Assembly (NCBI RefSeq): GCF_003967355.1
Contig: NZ_BIFH01000046.1
Location: forward strand, 61,280-125,279
DNA from: Embleya hyalina
GTDB lineage: Bacteria > Actinomycetota > Actinomycetes > Streptomycetales > Streptomycetaceae
Reading direction: 5' to 3'
Length of the DNA stretch: 64,000 nt
Shown: one piece after another, positions 1-8,022 of the stretch
Numbering within the stretch: position 1 is the stretch's first letter
How the letters are laid out: the number at the start of each line of letters is the position of its first letter
Made by a program: the position numbers and the translations under genes
The notes under the pieces: model-generated
The model's database searches: none
Told to the model about the DNA's origin: nothing
What the model saw: only the letters and a program-made list of their open reading frames with translations

Positions 1-21
1 TTCAGCGTGGAGGACCCTCTC

Positions 22-228
22 ATGGCGAAGGCGCTTCTCGGTTACGTCGGTGGCCCCGATCCCCGACTGCTCGCCGAGAATCGACGGCTCCAGCAGCGTG
101 TTCGTGACCTGGAAACGGAACTTGTCCGTGCCCAGGAGCGTAACGACGCGCTCAACGCCGCCGCTTCGGACGAGCTGCTTGCCGGCTTCGACGTATCCGC
201 GGCGGAACCCGCGCTGTCGCGAGCGTAG
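22..228 (+). CDS. small conserved actinobacterial coiled-coil protein
   Basis: A 68-residue protein with a G-Y-V-G-G segment near the N-terminus, followed by a heptad-rich helix with Arg/Glu/Leu periodicity (about residues 15-45) and a short acidic tail. I recall similar small proteins in many Streptomyces upstream of smc; their function is unknown. The ATG at 22 is preferred because GGAGG at 9-13 lies 8 nt upstream. An in-frame GTG at 7 overlaps that ribosome-binding site and is not credible. A strong hairpin follows the stop, so it is transcribed separately from smc. No enzyme motif is visible; the helix suggests self-association or a binding role, which is inference. Confidence 0.72.
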   Translation: MAKALLGYVGGPDPRLLAENRRLQQRVRDLETELVRAQERNDALNAAASDELLAGFDVSAAEPALSRA

Positions 229-245
229 GTCCGTAAGCGATAACC

Positions 246-270
246 AGGGACGCCTTCAGGCGTCCCTTTG
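246..270 (+). terminator. intrinsic terminator
   Basis: Perfect 9-bp stem (246-254 with 259-267), loop TTCA, followed by TTTG. It ends the transcript of the small upstream gene. Confidence 0.8.
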
Positions 271-573
271 TCGTTTCCGGGTCGTCTTCCTCGGGTTCGT
301 CTCGGGTTCTTCTTCGGTTCGTCTTCCGGGAGGTGTCGTTTCCGACCCCGTTCCCCGTTCCTTCGGTCCCCGCGCGACCCGTGTGCGGCGCGCCCGCCGA
401 TCCGCGCGCCCGGTGTTTTCGCCAACCGCCCCGTGTGTCGTCCCCGCCCGTCCCCCTTGCCCGCCCACCCGCTCGCTTCCAGCGTTTGATACCCCCATCC
501 GGGGCACTCGACACGCCGTGCCGTCGACGGAGCACGGCAATCGTGTGGGCACCGCCGACTACCCTTTCGTCGC
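271..573. other. intergenic region upstream of smc
   Basis: About 300 bp rich in C and T on the plus strand. No convincing gene or repeat is seen. The hexamer TACCCT at 560-565 lies 8 nt before the smc GTG and could be a -10 element giving a leaderless or nearly leaderless transcript; no matching -35 is visible. Confidence 0.4.
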
Positions 574-3500
574 GTGCACCTCAAGAGTCTGACCCTGCGT
601 GGCTTCAAGTCCTTCGCGTCGGCGACGACGCTGCGCTTCGAGCCCGGCATCACGTGCGTGGTCGGGCCCAACGGCTCCGGCAAGTCGAACGTGGTCGACG
701 CGCTGTCGTGGGTGATGGGGGAGCAGGGCGCCAAGACGCTGCGCGGCGGCAAGATGGAGGACGTCATCTTCGCCGGCACCGCCGGCCGGCCGCCGCTCGG
801 GCGGGCCGAGGTGAGCCTGACCATCGACAACACCGACGGCGCGCTGCCCATCGACTACGCCGAAGTGACCATCACCCGGCGGATGTTCCGCAACGGCGGC
901 TCCGAGTACGAGATCAACGGCAGCACCTGCCGGCTGCTCGACATCCAGGAACTGCTCTCCGACTCCGGGATCGGTCGGGAGATGCACGTGATCGTCGGCC
1001 AGGGCCGGCTCGACTCCGTGTTGCAGGCCGACCCCACCGGGCGGCGCGCGTTCATCGAGGAGGCCGCGGGCGTCCTCAAGCATCGCAAGCGCAAGGAGAA
1101 GGCGCTGCGCAAGCTGGACGCGATGCAGGCGAACCTGAACCGGGTCCAGGACCTGACGGGCGAGCTGCGCAGGCAGCTCAAGCCGCTCGGCAGGCAGGCC
1201 CAGGTGGCCCGGCGGGCGGCGGCGATCCAGGCCGACCTGCGGGACGCGCGGCTGCGGCTGCTCGCCGACGACCTGGTGGGGTTGCGGCGGGCGCTGGCCG
1301 AGGAGGTCGCCGACGAGACGGCGCTGCGCGAGCGGCGCACGGTGGTCGAGCGCGAGTTGGGCGCGGTCCAGGCCCGGGAGGCCGAACTGGAGGCCGAGGT
1401 GCGGGCGATGGCGCCGCGCCTGGCCCGGGCGCAGGAGACCTGGTACACGCTGTCCGCGCTGGCCGAACGGGTGCGCGGGACGGTGGGCCTGGCAGGCCAG
1501 CGGGTACGGCACGCGAGCGCGCCGCCGGCCGACGAGCGGCGGGGGCGCGATCCGGAGGAGATGGAGCGCGAGGCCGAGCGGATCCGCGAGCAGGAGGCGG
1601 AGCTGGCCGCCGCGCTGGAGTCGGCGCAGGTCGAACTCGCCGAGACGGTGGAGCGGCGCGGCGAGCTGGAGCGGGCCCTGGACGCCGAGGAGGGTCGGCT
1701 CAAGGTGGTGGCCCGGGCGCTCGCGGACCGCAGGGAGGGACTGGCCCGGCTGGTCGGGCAGGTCGGCGCCGCGCGCAGCCGGGTGGCCGCCGCGGAGGCC
1801 GAGATCGGGCGGCTGGCCGGCGCCCGGGACGAGGCGCGCGAGCGGGCGGTCGCGGCGCGGGAGGAGTACGAGGAGCTGCGACTCGGCGTCGAGGGTTCGC
1901 CGGACGACGGTGACGGCGGGTCCGGGCTCGCCGCGATCGAGGCCCGGTCGGCGGTCGCCGAGGAGGCGCTGGTCGCCGCGGAGGAGGCGTTGGCCCGGGC
2001 GCGTGACGCGGAGCAGGCGGTGGAGCGGGAGCGGTCGGCGGTGACCGCGCGCAAGGAGGCGTTGGAGCCGGCGTTGCGCCGCCGGGACGGTACCGGCGCG
2101 CTGCTCGCGGCCGGTGACCGGCTCGGTGGCGTGCTGGGCACGGTGGCCGCGCTGATCACGGTGGAGCACGGCGCCGAGCAGGCGGTGGCGGCGGCGCTGG
2201 GGGCGGCCTCGGAGGCGATCGCGGTCGACGGCGTGGAGCCGGCGGTGGACGCGCTGCGGCTGCTGCGCAAGGACGACGCGGGGCGGGCGGCGCTGGTGCT
2301 CGCCGGAGCGGCGGCGGAGGGGCCGGCGGCCGGGGGGCCGGAGGGGTGGCCCGCGTTGCCCGCGGGCGCGGTGTACGCGACGCGGCTGGTGGTCGTACCC
2401 GAGGCGTTGCGCGGGGCGCTGGCCGCGCTGCTCGATCGGGTCGCGGTGGTCGACGACCTCGGCGCCGCGGCGGAGCTGGTTCGGGCGGTGCCCGGGGTGC
2501 GGGCGGTCACCCGGGACGGGGATCTGGTCGGCGAGGGCTTCGCGTACGGCGGGTCGGCGGGCGCGCCGAGCCTGCTGGAGGTGCGCGCCGCGGTGGACGA
2601 GGCGGTCGCGCGGCTGGACGTGTTGACCCGGGGGTGCGCCGCGGCGAAGGACGCGCTGGCCGACGCGGTGGCGGGTCGGCGGGAGGCCGCGGCGACGGTC
2701 GAGCGGACCCGGGCGGAGCGGCGCGAGGCGGAGCGCCGGGCGGCCGCGGCCGCGCAGCAGCTGGGTCGGCTCGGCGGACAGGCCCGGGCGGCGGCGGGCG
2801 AGGCCGAGCGGTTGGCGGGCGCGGTGGCCGCGGCCGAGGCGGCGCGGGAGCAGGAGGCGGCGAAGGCCGAGGAGTCGGCGGCCCGGTTGGAGAGCGCCGA
2901 GGAGTACAACGCGGCCGAGGGCGACGAGGAGCCGGACCACGCCGAGCGCGACCGGCTCGCGGGCGCGGCGAGCGGCGCGCGGCAGGCCGAGATGGAGGCC
3001 CGGCTGGCGGTGCGCACCCACGAGGAGCGGGTGCGCTCGCTCGCGGGTCGCGCCGACGCGCTGGACCGCGGCGCGCGGGCGGAGCGGGAGGCGCGCGCGG
3101 CGGCCGCGCGGCGCCGGGAGCGGTTGGCGGTGGAGGCGCGGATCGCGCGCGCGGTGCTCGTGGGCGCGGAGGCGCTGCTGCGCCACGTCGAGGCGTCGTC
3201 GGCGCGGGCCGGCGGCGAGCGTGCGGCGGCGGAGGCGGCCCGGGCCGCGTGCGAGGCGGATCTGGCCCGCGAGCGCGGTCGGTCCCGGGAGTTCGCCGCC
3301 GAGTTGGAGAAGTTGACCGACTCGGTGCACCGGGACGAGATGTTGCGGGCGGAGAAGCGGTTGCGGGTCGAGCAGTTGGAGGCCCGGTCGTTGGAGGAGC
3401 ACGGGATCGAGGCCGAGGGGCTGGTCGCCGAGTACGGTCCCGACCGCCTCGTGCCCCCGTCGTTGCCGGCCGAGGGCGAGGTACGCGATCCGGATTCGGC

Positions 3501-4227
3501 CGAGGCGCGGCCGCGTCCGTACGTCCGGGCCGAGCAGGAGAAGCGGCTGCGCGCGGCGGAGAAGGCGCATGTACGGCTCGGCAAGGTGAATCCGCTCGCG
3601 TTGGAGGAGTTCGCCGCGCTGGAGGAGCGGCACAACTTCCTGACCGAGCAGTTGGAGGATCTGAAGAAGACCCGTCGCGACCTGATGACCGTGGTCAAGG
3701 AGGTGGACGAGCGGGTCGAGCAGGTCTTCACCGCGGCCTTCCACGACACCGCGCGGGAGTTCGTGGGGGTGTTCGCCCGGCTGTTCCCCGGCGGCGAGGG
3801 GCGGTTGGTGCTCACCGACCCGGAGGACATGCTGACCACGGGCATCGAGGTCGAGGCCCGGCCGCCGGGCAAGAAGGTCAAGCGGCTGTCGCTGCTGTCC
3901 GGCGGCGAACGTTCGCTGACCGCGGTGGCCCTGCTCGTGGCGATCTTCAAGGCCCGGCCCAGTCCGTTCTATGTGATGGACGAGGTCGAGGCGGCGCTGG
4001 ACGACATGAACCTCCAGCGGCTGATCGGGATCTTCGCGGAGCTGCGGGAGAGTTCCCAGCTGATCGTGATCACCCACCAAAAGCGCACGATGGAGGTCGC
4101 CGACGCGCTCTACGGCGTCTCGATGCGCGGCGACGGCGTGACGACGGTGATCAGCCAGCGGTTGCGGCAGGAGGATCGGCGGGAGGCGACGGAGCACGCC
4201 GAGCCGATGAGCGGGGCGGTGCGCTGA
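574..4227 (+). CDS. smc: chromosome segregation protein SMC
   Basis: Structural-maintenance-of-chromosomes ATPase that compacts and segregates the nucleoid together with ScpA and ScpB. The 1217 residues match the usual ~1190 length. The N-terminal Walker A is G-P-N-G-S-G-K-S at residues 31-38. It is followed by a long Arg/Glu/Ala-rich coiled coil, a hinge at about 515-660, the returning coiled coil, the ABC signature L-S-G-G-E at 1108-1112 and Walker B ending in Asp1136-Glu1137. The start is GTG at 574, directly before the conserved start of the head domain. smc and ftsY lie close together in streptomycetes, as here, but an LLM gene on the opposite strand separates them. The coiled coil opens long antisense frames that are not genes. 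Confidence 0.97.
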   Translation: MHLKSLTLRGFKSFASATTLRFEPGITCVVGPNGSGKSNVVDALSWVMGEQGAKTLRGGKMEDVIFAGTAGRPPLGRAEVSLTIDNTDGALPIDYAEVTITRRMFRNGGSEYEINGSTCRLLDIQELLSDSGIGREMHVIVGQGRLDSVLQADPTGRRAFIEEAAGVLKHRKRKEKALRKLDAMQANLNRVQDLTGELRRQLKPLGRQAQVARRAAAIQADLRDARLRLLADDLVGLRRALAEEVADETALRERRTVVERELGAVQAREAELEAEVRAMAPRLARAQETWYTLSALAERVRGTVGLAGQRVRHASAPPADERRGRDPEEMEREAERIREQEAELAAALESAQVELAETVERRGELERALDAEEGRLKVVARALADRREGLARLVGQVGAARSRVAAAEAEIGRLAGARDEARERAVAAREEYEELRLGVEGSPDDGDGGSGLAAIEARSAVAEEALVAAEEALARARDAEQAVERERSAVTARKEALEPALRRRDGTGALLAAGDRLGGVLGTVAALITVEHGAEQAVAAALGAASEAIAVDGVEPAVDALRLLRKDDAGRAALVLAGAAAEGPAAGGPEGWPALPAGAVYATRLVVVPEALRGALAALLDRVAVVDDLGAAAELVRAVPGVRAVTRDGDLVGEGFAYGGSAGAPSLLEVRAAVDEAVARLDVLTRGCAAAKDALADAVAGRREAAATVERTRAERREAERRAAAAAQQLGRLGGQARAAAGEAERLAGAVAAAEAAREQEAAKAEESAARLESAEEYNAAEGDEEPDHAERDRLAGAASGARQAEMEARLAVRTHEERVRSLAGRADALDRGARAEREARAAAARRRERLAVEARIARAVLVGAEALLRHVEASSARAGGERAAAEAARAACEADLARERGRSREFAAELEKLTDSVHRDEMLRAEKRLRVEQLEARSLEEHGIEAEGLVAEYGPDRLVPPSLPAEGEVRDPDSAEARPRPYVRAEQEKRLRAAEKAHVRLGKVNPLALEEFAALEERHNFLTEQLEDLKKTRRDLMTVVKEVDERVEQVFTAAFHDTAREFVGVFARLFPGGEGRLVLTDPEDMLTTGIEVEARPPGKKVKRLSLLSGGERSLTAVALLVAIFKARPSPFYVMDEVEAALDDMNLQRLIGIFAELRESSQLIVITHQKRTMEVADALYGVSMRGDGVTTVISQRLRQEDRREATEHAEPMSGAVR

Positions 4228-4235
4228 GACCCGCC

Positions 4236-4270
4236 CGAGGGCCGCGCCCCGGGGTGGGGCGCGGCCCTCG
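4236..4270. terminator. bidirectional terminator between smc and the LLM gene
   Basis: Perfect 15-bp stem (4236-4250 with 4256-4270) and a 5-nt loop between two converging genes; it can serve both strands. Confidence 0.85.
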
Positions 4271-4279
4271 GTACGGGTG

Positions 4280-5272
4280 TCACGCCGGGACGTTGCGCGG
4301 CATGACCTTGTCGTTGAACAACTGCAGGCTGGCCCAGCCCGCGTCGATCGGCAGGCCGCCGACCAGCGGGTGCAGGATCAGCGCGTCGGTGAGGCCGCCG
4401 ACCTGCCCGATCTCGACGCACTCGTCGGGGGTGAGGCAGCAGTAGATGCCCTCCTCGCGCAGCGCCGCCACGGTGGTGGCCGCCGATTCGACGACGGAGG
4501 CTATGTCGGGGGTCTGCCAGCCGGCGTACGTGGTGGCCTCGTGCAGGAAGTATTCGCCGTACTCGGCCCACGCCTTGTCCGGGTCCTCGGTGCAGAAGAT
4601 CATCCGGGTCTTCACCGGCGGCAGGATCGCGAAGCCGCCCTCGAAGCCCTCCTCCGCGGCGAGTTCGTAGTAGTACTGCTCCAGCTCCGGGATCGGCGCC
4701 GCCGCGTAGAAGGGCAGGCGCAGCCGGACCGCGCGGCGCACGGACGCCTTCGCGGTGCCGCCGACCATGACCATCGGGTGCGGGTCGGTGAACGGCTTCG
4801 GGGTGACCCGCACGGTGGTGCCGCGGTATTCGAACGGCTCGCCGGTCCAGGCCTTGAGCAGGGTCTCCAGGACCTCGTCCTGGATCTTCCCGCGCCGCTT
4901 CCACTCCTTGCCGAGTGCCGCGTACTCCTCGGGTCGGTAGCCGATGCCCGCGACCAGGGAGAGCCGGCCGCCGCTGATGTTGTCCAGGACGGCGATGTCC
5001 TCGGCGAGCCGGATCGGGTCGTAGAGCGGGGCGAGCAGGGCGCAGACGATCACGCCGATGCGCTCGGTGGCGCCGAAGATCGCTCCTGCCGTGCTCAGCG
5101 GTGACGGGCTCCAGGCGTTGTCCGCGCCGTGGTGCTCCTCCAGGCTGATCATGTCGAACCCGTTCTTGTCCGCGAAGGCCGCCATCTCGACGGTGGCCCG
5201 ATAGCGGGCGGACATCTCCTGCCGGTCGAGACCGGGGAGGACCTGGTTGAACCGCAGATTCGTGACAGCCAT
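4280..5272 (-). CDS. LLM class flavin-dependent oxidoreductase
   Basis: A 330-residue luciferase-like monooxygenase (TIM barrel, FMN- or F420-dependent family). Visible family marks are the E-E-H-H motif near residue 45, R-L-A-E-D in the strand-4 region, the S-G-G-R-L segment and the G-Y-R-P-E-E-Y segment that shapes the cofactor pocket. The substrate cannot be predicted. The start is taken at ATG 5272, with GGAAGG about 12 nt upstream; an in-frame codon at 5317 would add a non-conserved Arg-rich leader. The gene converges on smc. About 85 nt upstream of the start is a palindrome (5355-5371) shared with the second LLM locus at 54.8 kb, which suggests common control. Confidence 0.88.
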   Translation of the reverse strand: MAVTNLRFNQVLPGLDRQEMSARYRATVEMAAFADKNGFDMISLEEHHGADNAWSPSPLSTAGAIFGATERIGVIVCALLAPLYDPIRLAEDIAVLDNISGGRLSLVAGIGYRPEEYAALGKEWKRRGKIQDEVLETLLKAWTGEPFEYRGTTVRVTPKPFTDPHPMVMVGGTAKASVRRAVRLRLPFYAAAPIPELEQYYYELAAEEGFEGGFAILPPVKTRMIFCTEDPDKAWAEYGEYFLHEATTYAGWQTPDIASVVESAATTVAALREEGIYCCLTPDECVEIGQVGGLTDALILHPLVGGLPIDAGWASLQLFNDKVMPRNVPA

Positions 5273-5354
5273 GGACCGTGAACACCTTCCGGGTCGAGCC
5301 GAAGCCGTCTCGGACACGTGTCGTCGGCCGGACGGTGCTTGGCATCGGCAAGCT

Positions 5355-5371
5355 ATCTGACGCAGTGTCAG
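5355..5371 (+). promoter_or_regulatory. candidate TetR-type operator, copy 1 (ATCTGAC-N5-GTCAG)
   Basis: Inverted repeat CTGAC-N5-GTCAG with a 5' AT flank, in the gap between the LLM gene (minus) and ftsY (plus). The same architecture recurs at 23282-23298 and 54773-54789. The size and symmetry fit a TetR-family operator; the regulator is unknown and no TetR gene is present in the window. Confidence 0.55.
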
Positions 5372-5474
5372 GATTCAACGGTCTTCGGGTGATCACGCCG
5401 CCCGTCCGGCGCGGACCCGCCGGAGGCGGCCGGTCGCGGTTCGCCGCCGGGCGGTCTGGGAGACTGGAGGTCCT

Positions 5475-6659
5475 ATGGAGACTGTGATCCTGATCGTCGT
5501 CATTGCCCTTGTCGTCCTCGGCGCCGCCGGCTGGTTCGTGGTCGGCTCGCGCCGCAAGGGCGTACCGTCGGCGCCGCCGCGCACGCCGGTCGAGCCGGGT
5601 GTCGGTGACGAGGCCGCGCCGAGTGTCGAGGCGCCGAGGCGTACCGTCGCCACGGTCGACCTGCCGGAGACCTCGGTGGTGGTGCCGGCCGAGCCGGAAC
5701 CGGCGCCGCTGGAGATTCCCGACCCCACCGCCGGTCGGCTGGTCCGGCTGCGGGCCCGGCTGGCCCGTTCGCAGACCTCGTTGGGCAAGGGGCTGCTGGC
5801 CCTGCTCGCGCGCGAGCACCTGGACGAGGACACCTGGGAGGAGATCGAGGACACCCTGCTCACCGCCGACGTGGGCGTCGCGTCCACGCAGGAGCTCGTG
5901 GACCGGCTTCGTACGCGGGTGAAGGTGCTCGGTACCCGGACGCCGACCGACCTGCGGGCGCTGTTGCACGAGGAGCTGCTCACGCTGGTCGGGCCGGACC
6001 TGGACCGTACGCTGAAGACCGCCCGGCACACCGGGGAAGAGGCGGGCGACCGGCCGGCCGTGGTGCTGGTGGTGGGCGTCAACGGGACCGGCAAGACCAC
6101 CACGACGGGCAAGCTGGCCCGGGTGCTGGTGGCCGACGGGCGCAGTGTGGTGCTGGGTGCGGCGGATACGTTCCGGGCGGCGGCGGCCGACCAGTTGCAG
6201 ACGTGGGGCGAGCGGGTGGGCGCCCGTACCGTGCGGGGGCCGGAGGCCGGGGACCCGGCCAGCGTCGCGTTCGACGCGGTCAAGGAGGGCATCGCCGAGG
6301 GTGTGGACACGGTGCTCGTGGACACCGCCGGGCGGCTGCACACCAAGACCGGTCTGATGGACGAGCTGGGCAAGGTCAAGCGGGTGGTGGAGAAGCACGG
6401 GCCGGTGGACGAGGTGCTGCTGGTGCTGGATGCCACGACCGGGCAGAACGGGCTGGTCCAGGCTCGGGTGTTCGCGGAGGTGGTGGACATCACCGGCATC
6501 GTGCTCACGAAGCTGGACGGGACCGCCAAGGGGGGCATCGTGGTTTCGGTGCAGCGGGAGTTGGGCGTGCCGGTGAAGTTGATCGGGCTCGGGGAGGGGC
6601 CGGACGACCTGGCGCCGTTCGAGCCGTCGGCGTTCGTGGACGCGCTCATCGGGGAGTAG
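5475..6659 (+). CDS. ftsY: signal recognition particle receptor FtsY
   Basis: SRP receptor GTPase that docks SRP-ribosome complexes at the membrane and hands them to SecYEG. 394 residues. It begins with a hydrophobic segment at residues 4-24, the membrane anchor common in actinobacterial FtsY. A variable Pro/Glu/Val-rich linker follows, then the N domain (from about 90) and the G domain. The G1 loop G-V-N-G-T-G-K-T is at 201-208, followed by D-T-A-G-R, T-K-L-D-G and the closing G-E-G-P-D-D-L motif. The start is ATG 5475 with GGAGGTCC upstream. Its partner ffh is at 27.9 kb in this window. Confidence 0.96.
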   Translation: METVILIVVIALVVLGAAGWFVVGSRRKGVPSAPPRTPVEPGVGDEAAPSVEAPRRTVATVDLPETSVVVPAEPEPAPLEIPDPTAGRLVRLRARLARSQTSLGKGLLALLAREHLDEDTWEEIEDTLLTADVGVASTQELVDRLRTRVKVLGTRTPTDLRALLHEELLTLVGPDLDRTLKTARHTGEEAGDRPAVVLVVGVNGTGKTTTTGKLARVLVADGRSVVLGAADTFRAAAADQLQTWGERVGARTVRGPEAGDPASVAFDAVKEGIAEGVDTVLVDTAGRLHTKTGLMDELGKVKRVVEKHGPVDEVLLVLDATTGQNGLVQARVFAEVVDITGIVLTKLDGTAKGGIVVSVQRELGVPVKLIGLGEGPDDLAPFEPSAFVDALIGE

Positions 6660-6722
6660 GAGCGGTTCGGCGCGGAGCGCGCGGGTCTTCGGACCGCGGT
6701 CGGGTTTCGCCGCGCCGGGTTT

Positions 6723-7036
6723 GTCCTCAGACGCCGGACGGGCTGACGGGGGTTTGGTGCTCCCGGTGCCGGGGGCTGCGGTTGGTGGTGGCCTCCGGCC
6801 CGGTGTCCTCAAGCGCCGGACGGGCTGGTGTGGCCGGTTGGGTTCCGGGGCCGGGCTGCGCCCTGGCTGTCCTCAAGCGCCGGACGGGCTGAGGGGGTTT
6901 GGTGCTCCCGGTGCCGGGGGCTGCGGTTGGTGGTGGCCTCCGGCCCGGTGTCCTCAGGCGCCGGACGGGCTGGTGTGGCCGGTTGGGTTTTGGGGTCGGG
7001 CTGCGGGTCTGTTGTCCTCGAGCGTCGGGTGGGCCG
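6723..7036. repeat. five copies of a 23-bp Streptomyces-type interspersed repeat in two alternating contexts
   Basis: The convergent gap 6660-7039 holds four near-identical 23-mers at 6723-6745, 6805-6827, 6869-6891 and 6950-6972, and a decayed fifth at 7014-7036, all in one orientation. Each begins GTCCTCA and ends CGGACGGGCTG. Copies 1 and 3 are followed by one spacer type and copies 2 and 4 by another, so the array is a ~145-bp duplicated unit (A-B-A-B). I recall this 23-mer as common between convergent genes in Streptomyces genomes. Frames across it are open only because of base composition and repetition; no gene is called. Confidence 0.8.
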
Positions 7037-7039
7037 GGG

Positions 7040-7732
7040 TCAGGAGGCCAGCCACAGGCGTTGGCCTGTGGGGGAGGTGTCCTGGCGGTGGCAGGTGTAG
7101 GCGAGGGTGCCCAGGAGTAGGCGGGCCTCGGGGAGGGGTGGGGCGCCCGGGGACGGGGGGCGGATCCATTCGACCGGGCCCAGCATGCCCATGGGGGACG
7201 GTGGGGCGAAGACGTAGTCGCCCGCGCCGTGGCAGCGCAGGTCCAGCTCGGCGTCGTCCCAGCCCATTTGGTAGAGCAGGTGTGGGAGTTCGGCGGCGGC
7301 TCCGGGAGCGACCAGGAACGCCACCCGGCCGGTCGGGGTGGCCAGGACCGGACCCAGCGGGGCGCCCATGCGTTCCAGGCGCACCAGCGCCCGCGCGCCC
7401 GCCGCGCGCGGCACGCTGATCGCGTCGAAGACCCGACCCGTGGGGACCACCACGGTGCTGTCCGGCCATCGCGACCACAGATGCCGCACCGCCGCCGGCG
7501 ACGCGGTGGCCCGTTCGGACCAGCGCGGGTCGGCCGGGTGCATGCCCGGCGCGGCACACGTACCGCGGCCGCACGAACAGTGGGTGCCGCGTCCGTCGCG
7601 GACCAGATGCGCACCCTGGGCCACCGGCCAGCCGCGTTCCTCCGCGAACTCGGCCACGGCCTGCCACAGTGCGGCCCGCGTGCGCCGGCGCGATCCGAGC
7701 ATGATGTCCATGTCCTCCCCAACGGCACTCAT
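7040..7732 (-). CDS. stand-alone prim-pol-like protein (bifunctional primase/polymerase N-terminal domain family)
   Basis: A 230-residue protein resembling the archaeo-eukaryotic prim-pol domain found at the N-terminus of many plasmid and phage replicases. Visible marks are the R-G-W-P-V motif near residue 32, a Cys/His cluster (C-S-C-G...C..P-G-M-H-P at about 52-66) and a core running from W-P-D-S-T-V to about 150. No helicase domain is attached. I recall a similar short gene beside nsdA in S. coelicolor. The start is uncertain: ATG 7732 lacks a ribosome-binding site, while GGGGAGG within the frame could serve the in-frame ATG at 7702 (residue 11). Whether it still has polymerase activity cannot be told. 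Confidence 0.62.
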   Translation of the reverse strand: MSAVGEDMDIMLGSRRRTRAALWQAVAEFAEERGWPVAQGAHLVRDGRGTHCSCGRGTCAAPGMHPADPRWSERATASPAAVRHLWSRWPDSTVVVPTGRVFDAISVPRAAGARALVRLERMGAPLGPVLATPTGRVAFLVAPGAAAELPHLLYQMGWDDAELDLRCHGAGDYVFAPPSPMGMLGPVEWIRPPSPGAPPLPEARLLLGTLAYTCHRQDTSPTGQRLWLAS

Positions 7733-8022
7733 TACTTTTGGTTACGCTGTGATCGCACAAGGTCACCTCGACGATCGTGGTGTCCGCGCGATATGAACGG
7801 CGGCACGGGCAGCCGTCGGTGACACCGCGTCGCCGATCAGTCAAACGTGGCCTCCCCCGTAGCGCGTCCCGGGCGCGTGGGGTGGCGAAGCGTGGCGTTT
7901 GCGGTATCGATCGACACCTGCACGCGAGTCGGAATACGTTCGGCGAACGGGCCTGAGCGTACGGTTTCCCATCGGGGCCCGACGCCTGACCGGCCGGACC
8001 GCTGAGGGCAGGGGGCGATGCG

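Noticed and set aside
559..4197. Very long antisense frame (about 1200 codons) opposite smc, and similar long frames opposite other genes
   Set aside because: In DNA this GC-rich the antisense frames of real genes rarely contain stops. These frames have Arg/Pro/His/Gln composition, no family motifs and no ribosome-binding sites.
7748..7759. TGTG-N4-CACA inverted repeat in the prim-pol/nsdA divergent gap
   Set aside because: Arms are only 4 bp and it occurs once; too weak to call an operator.
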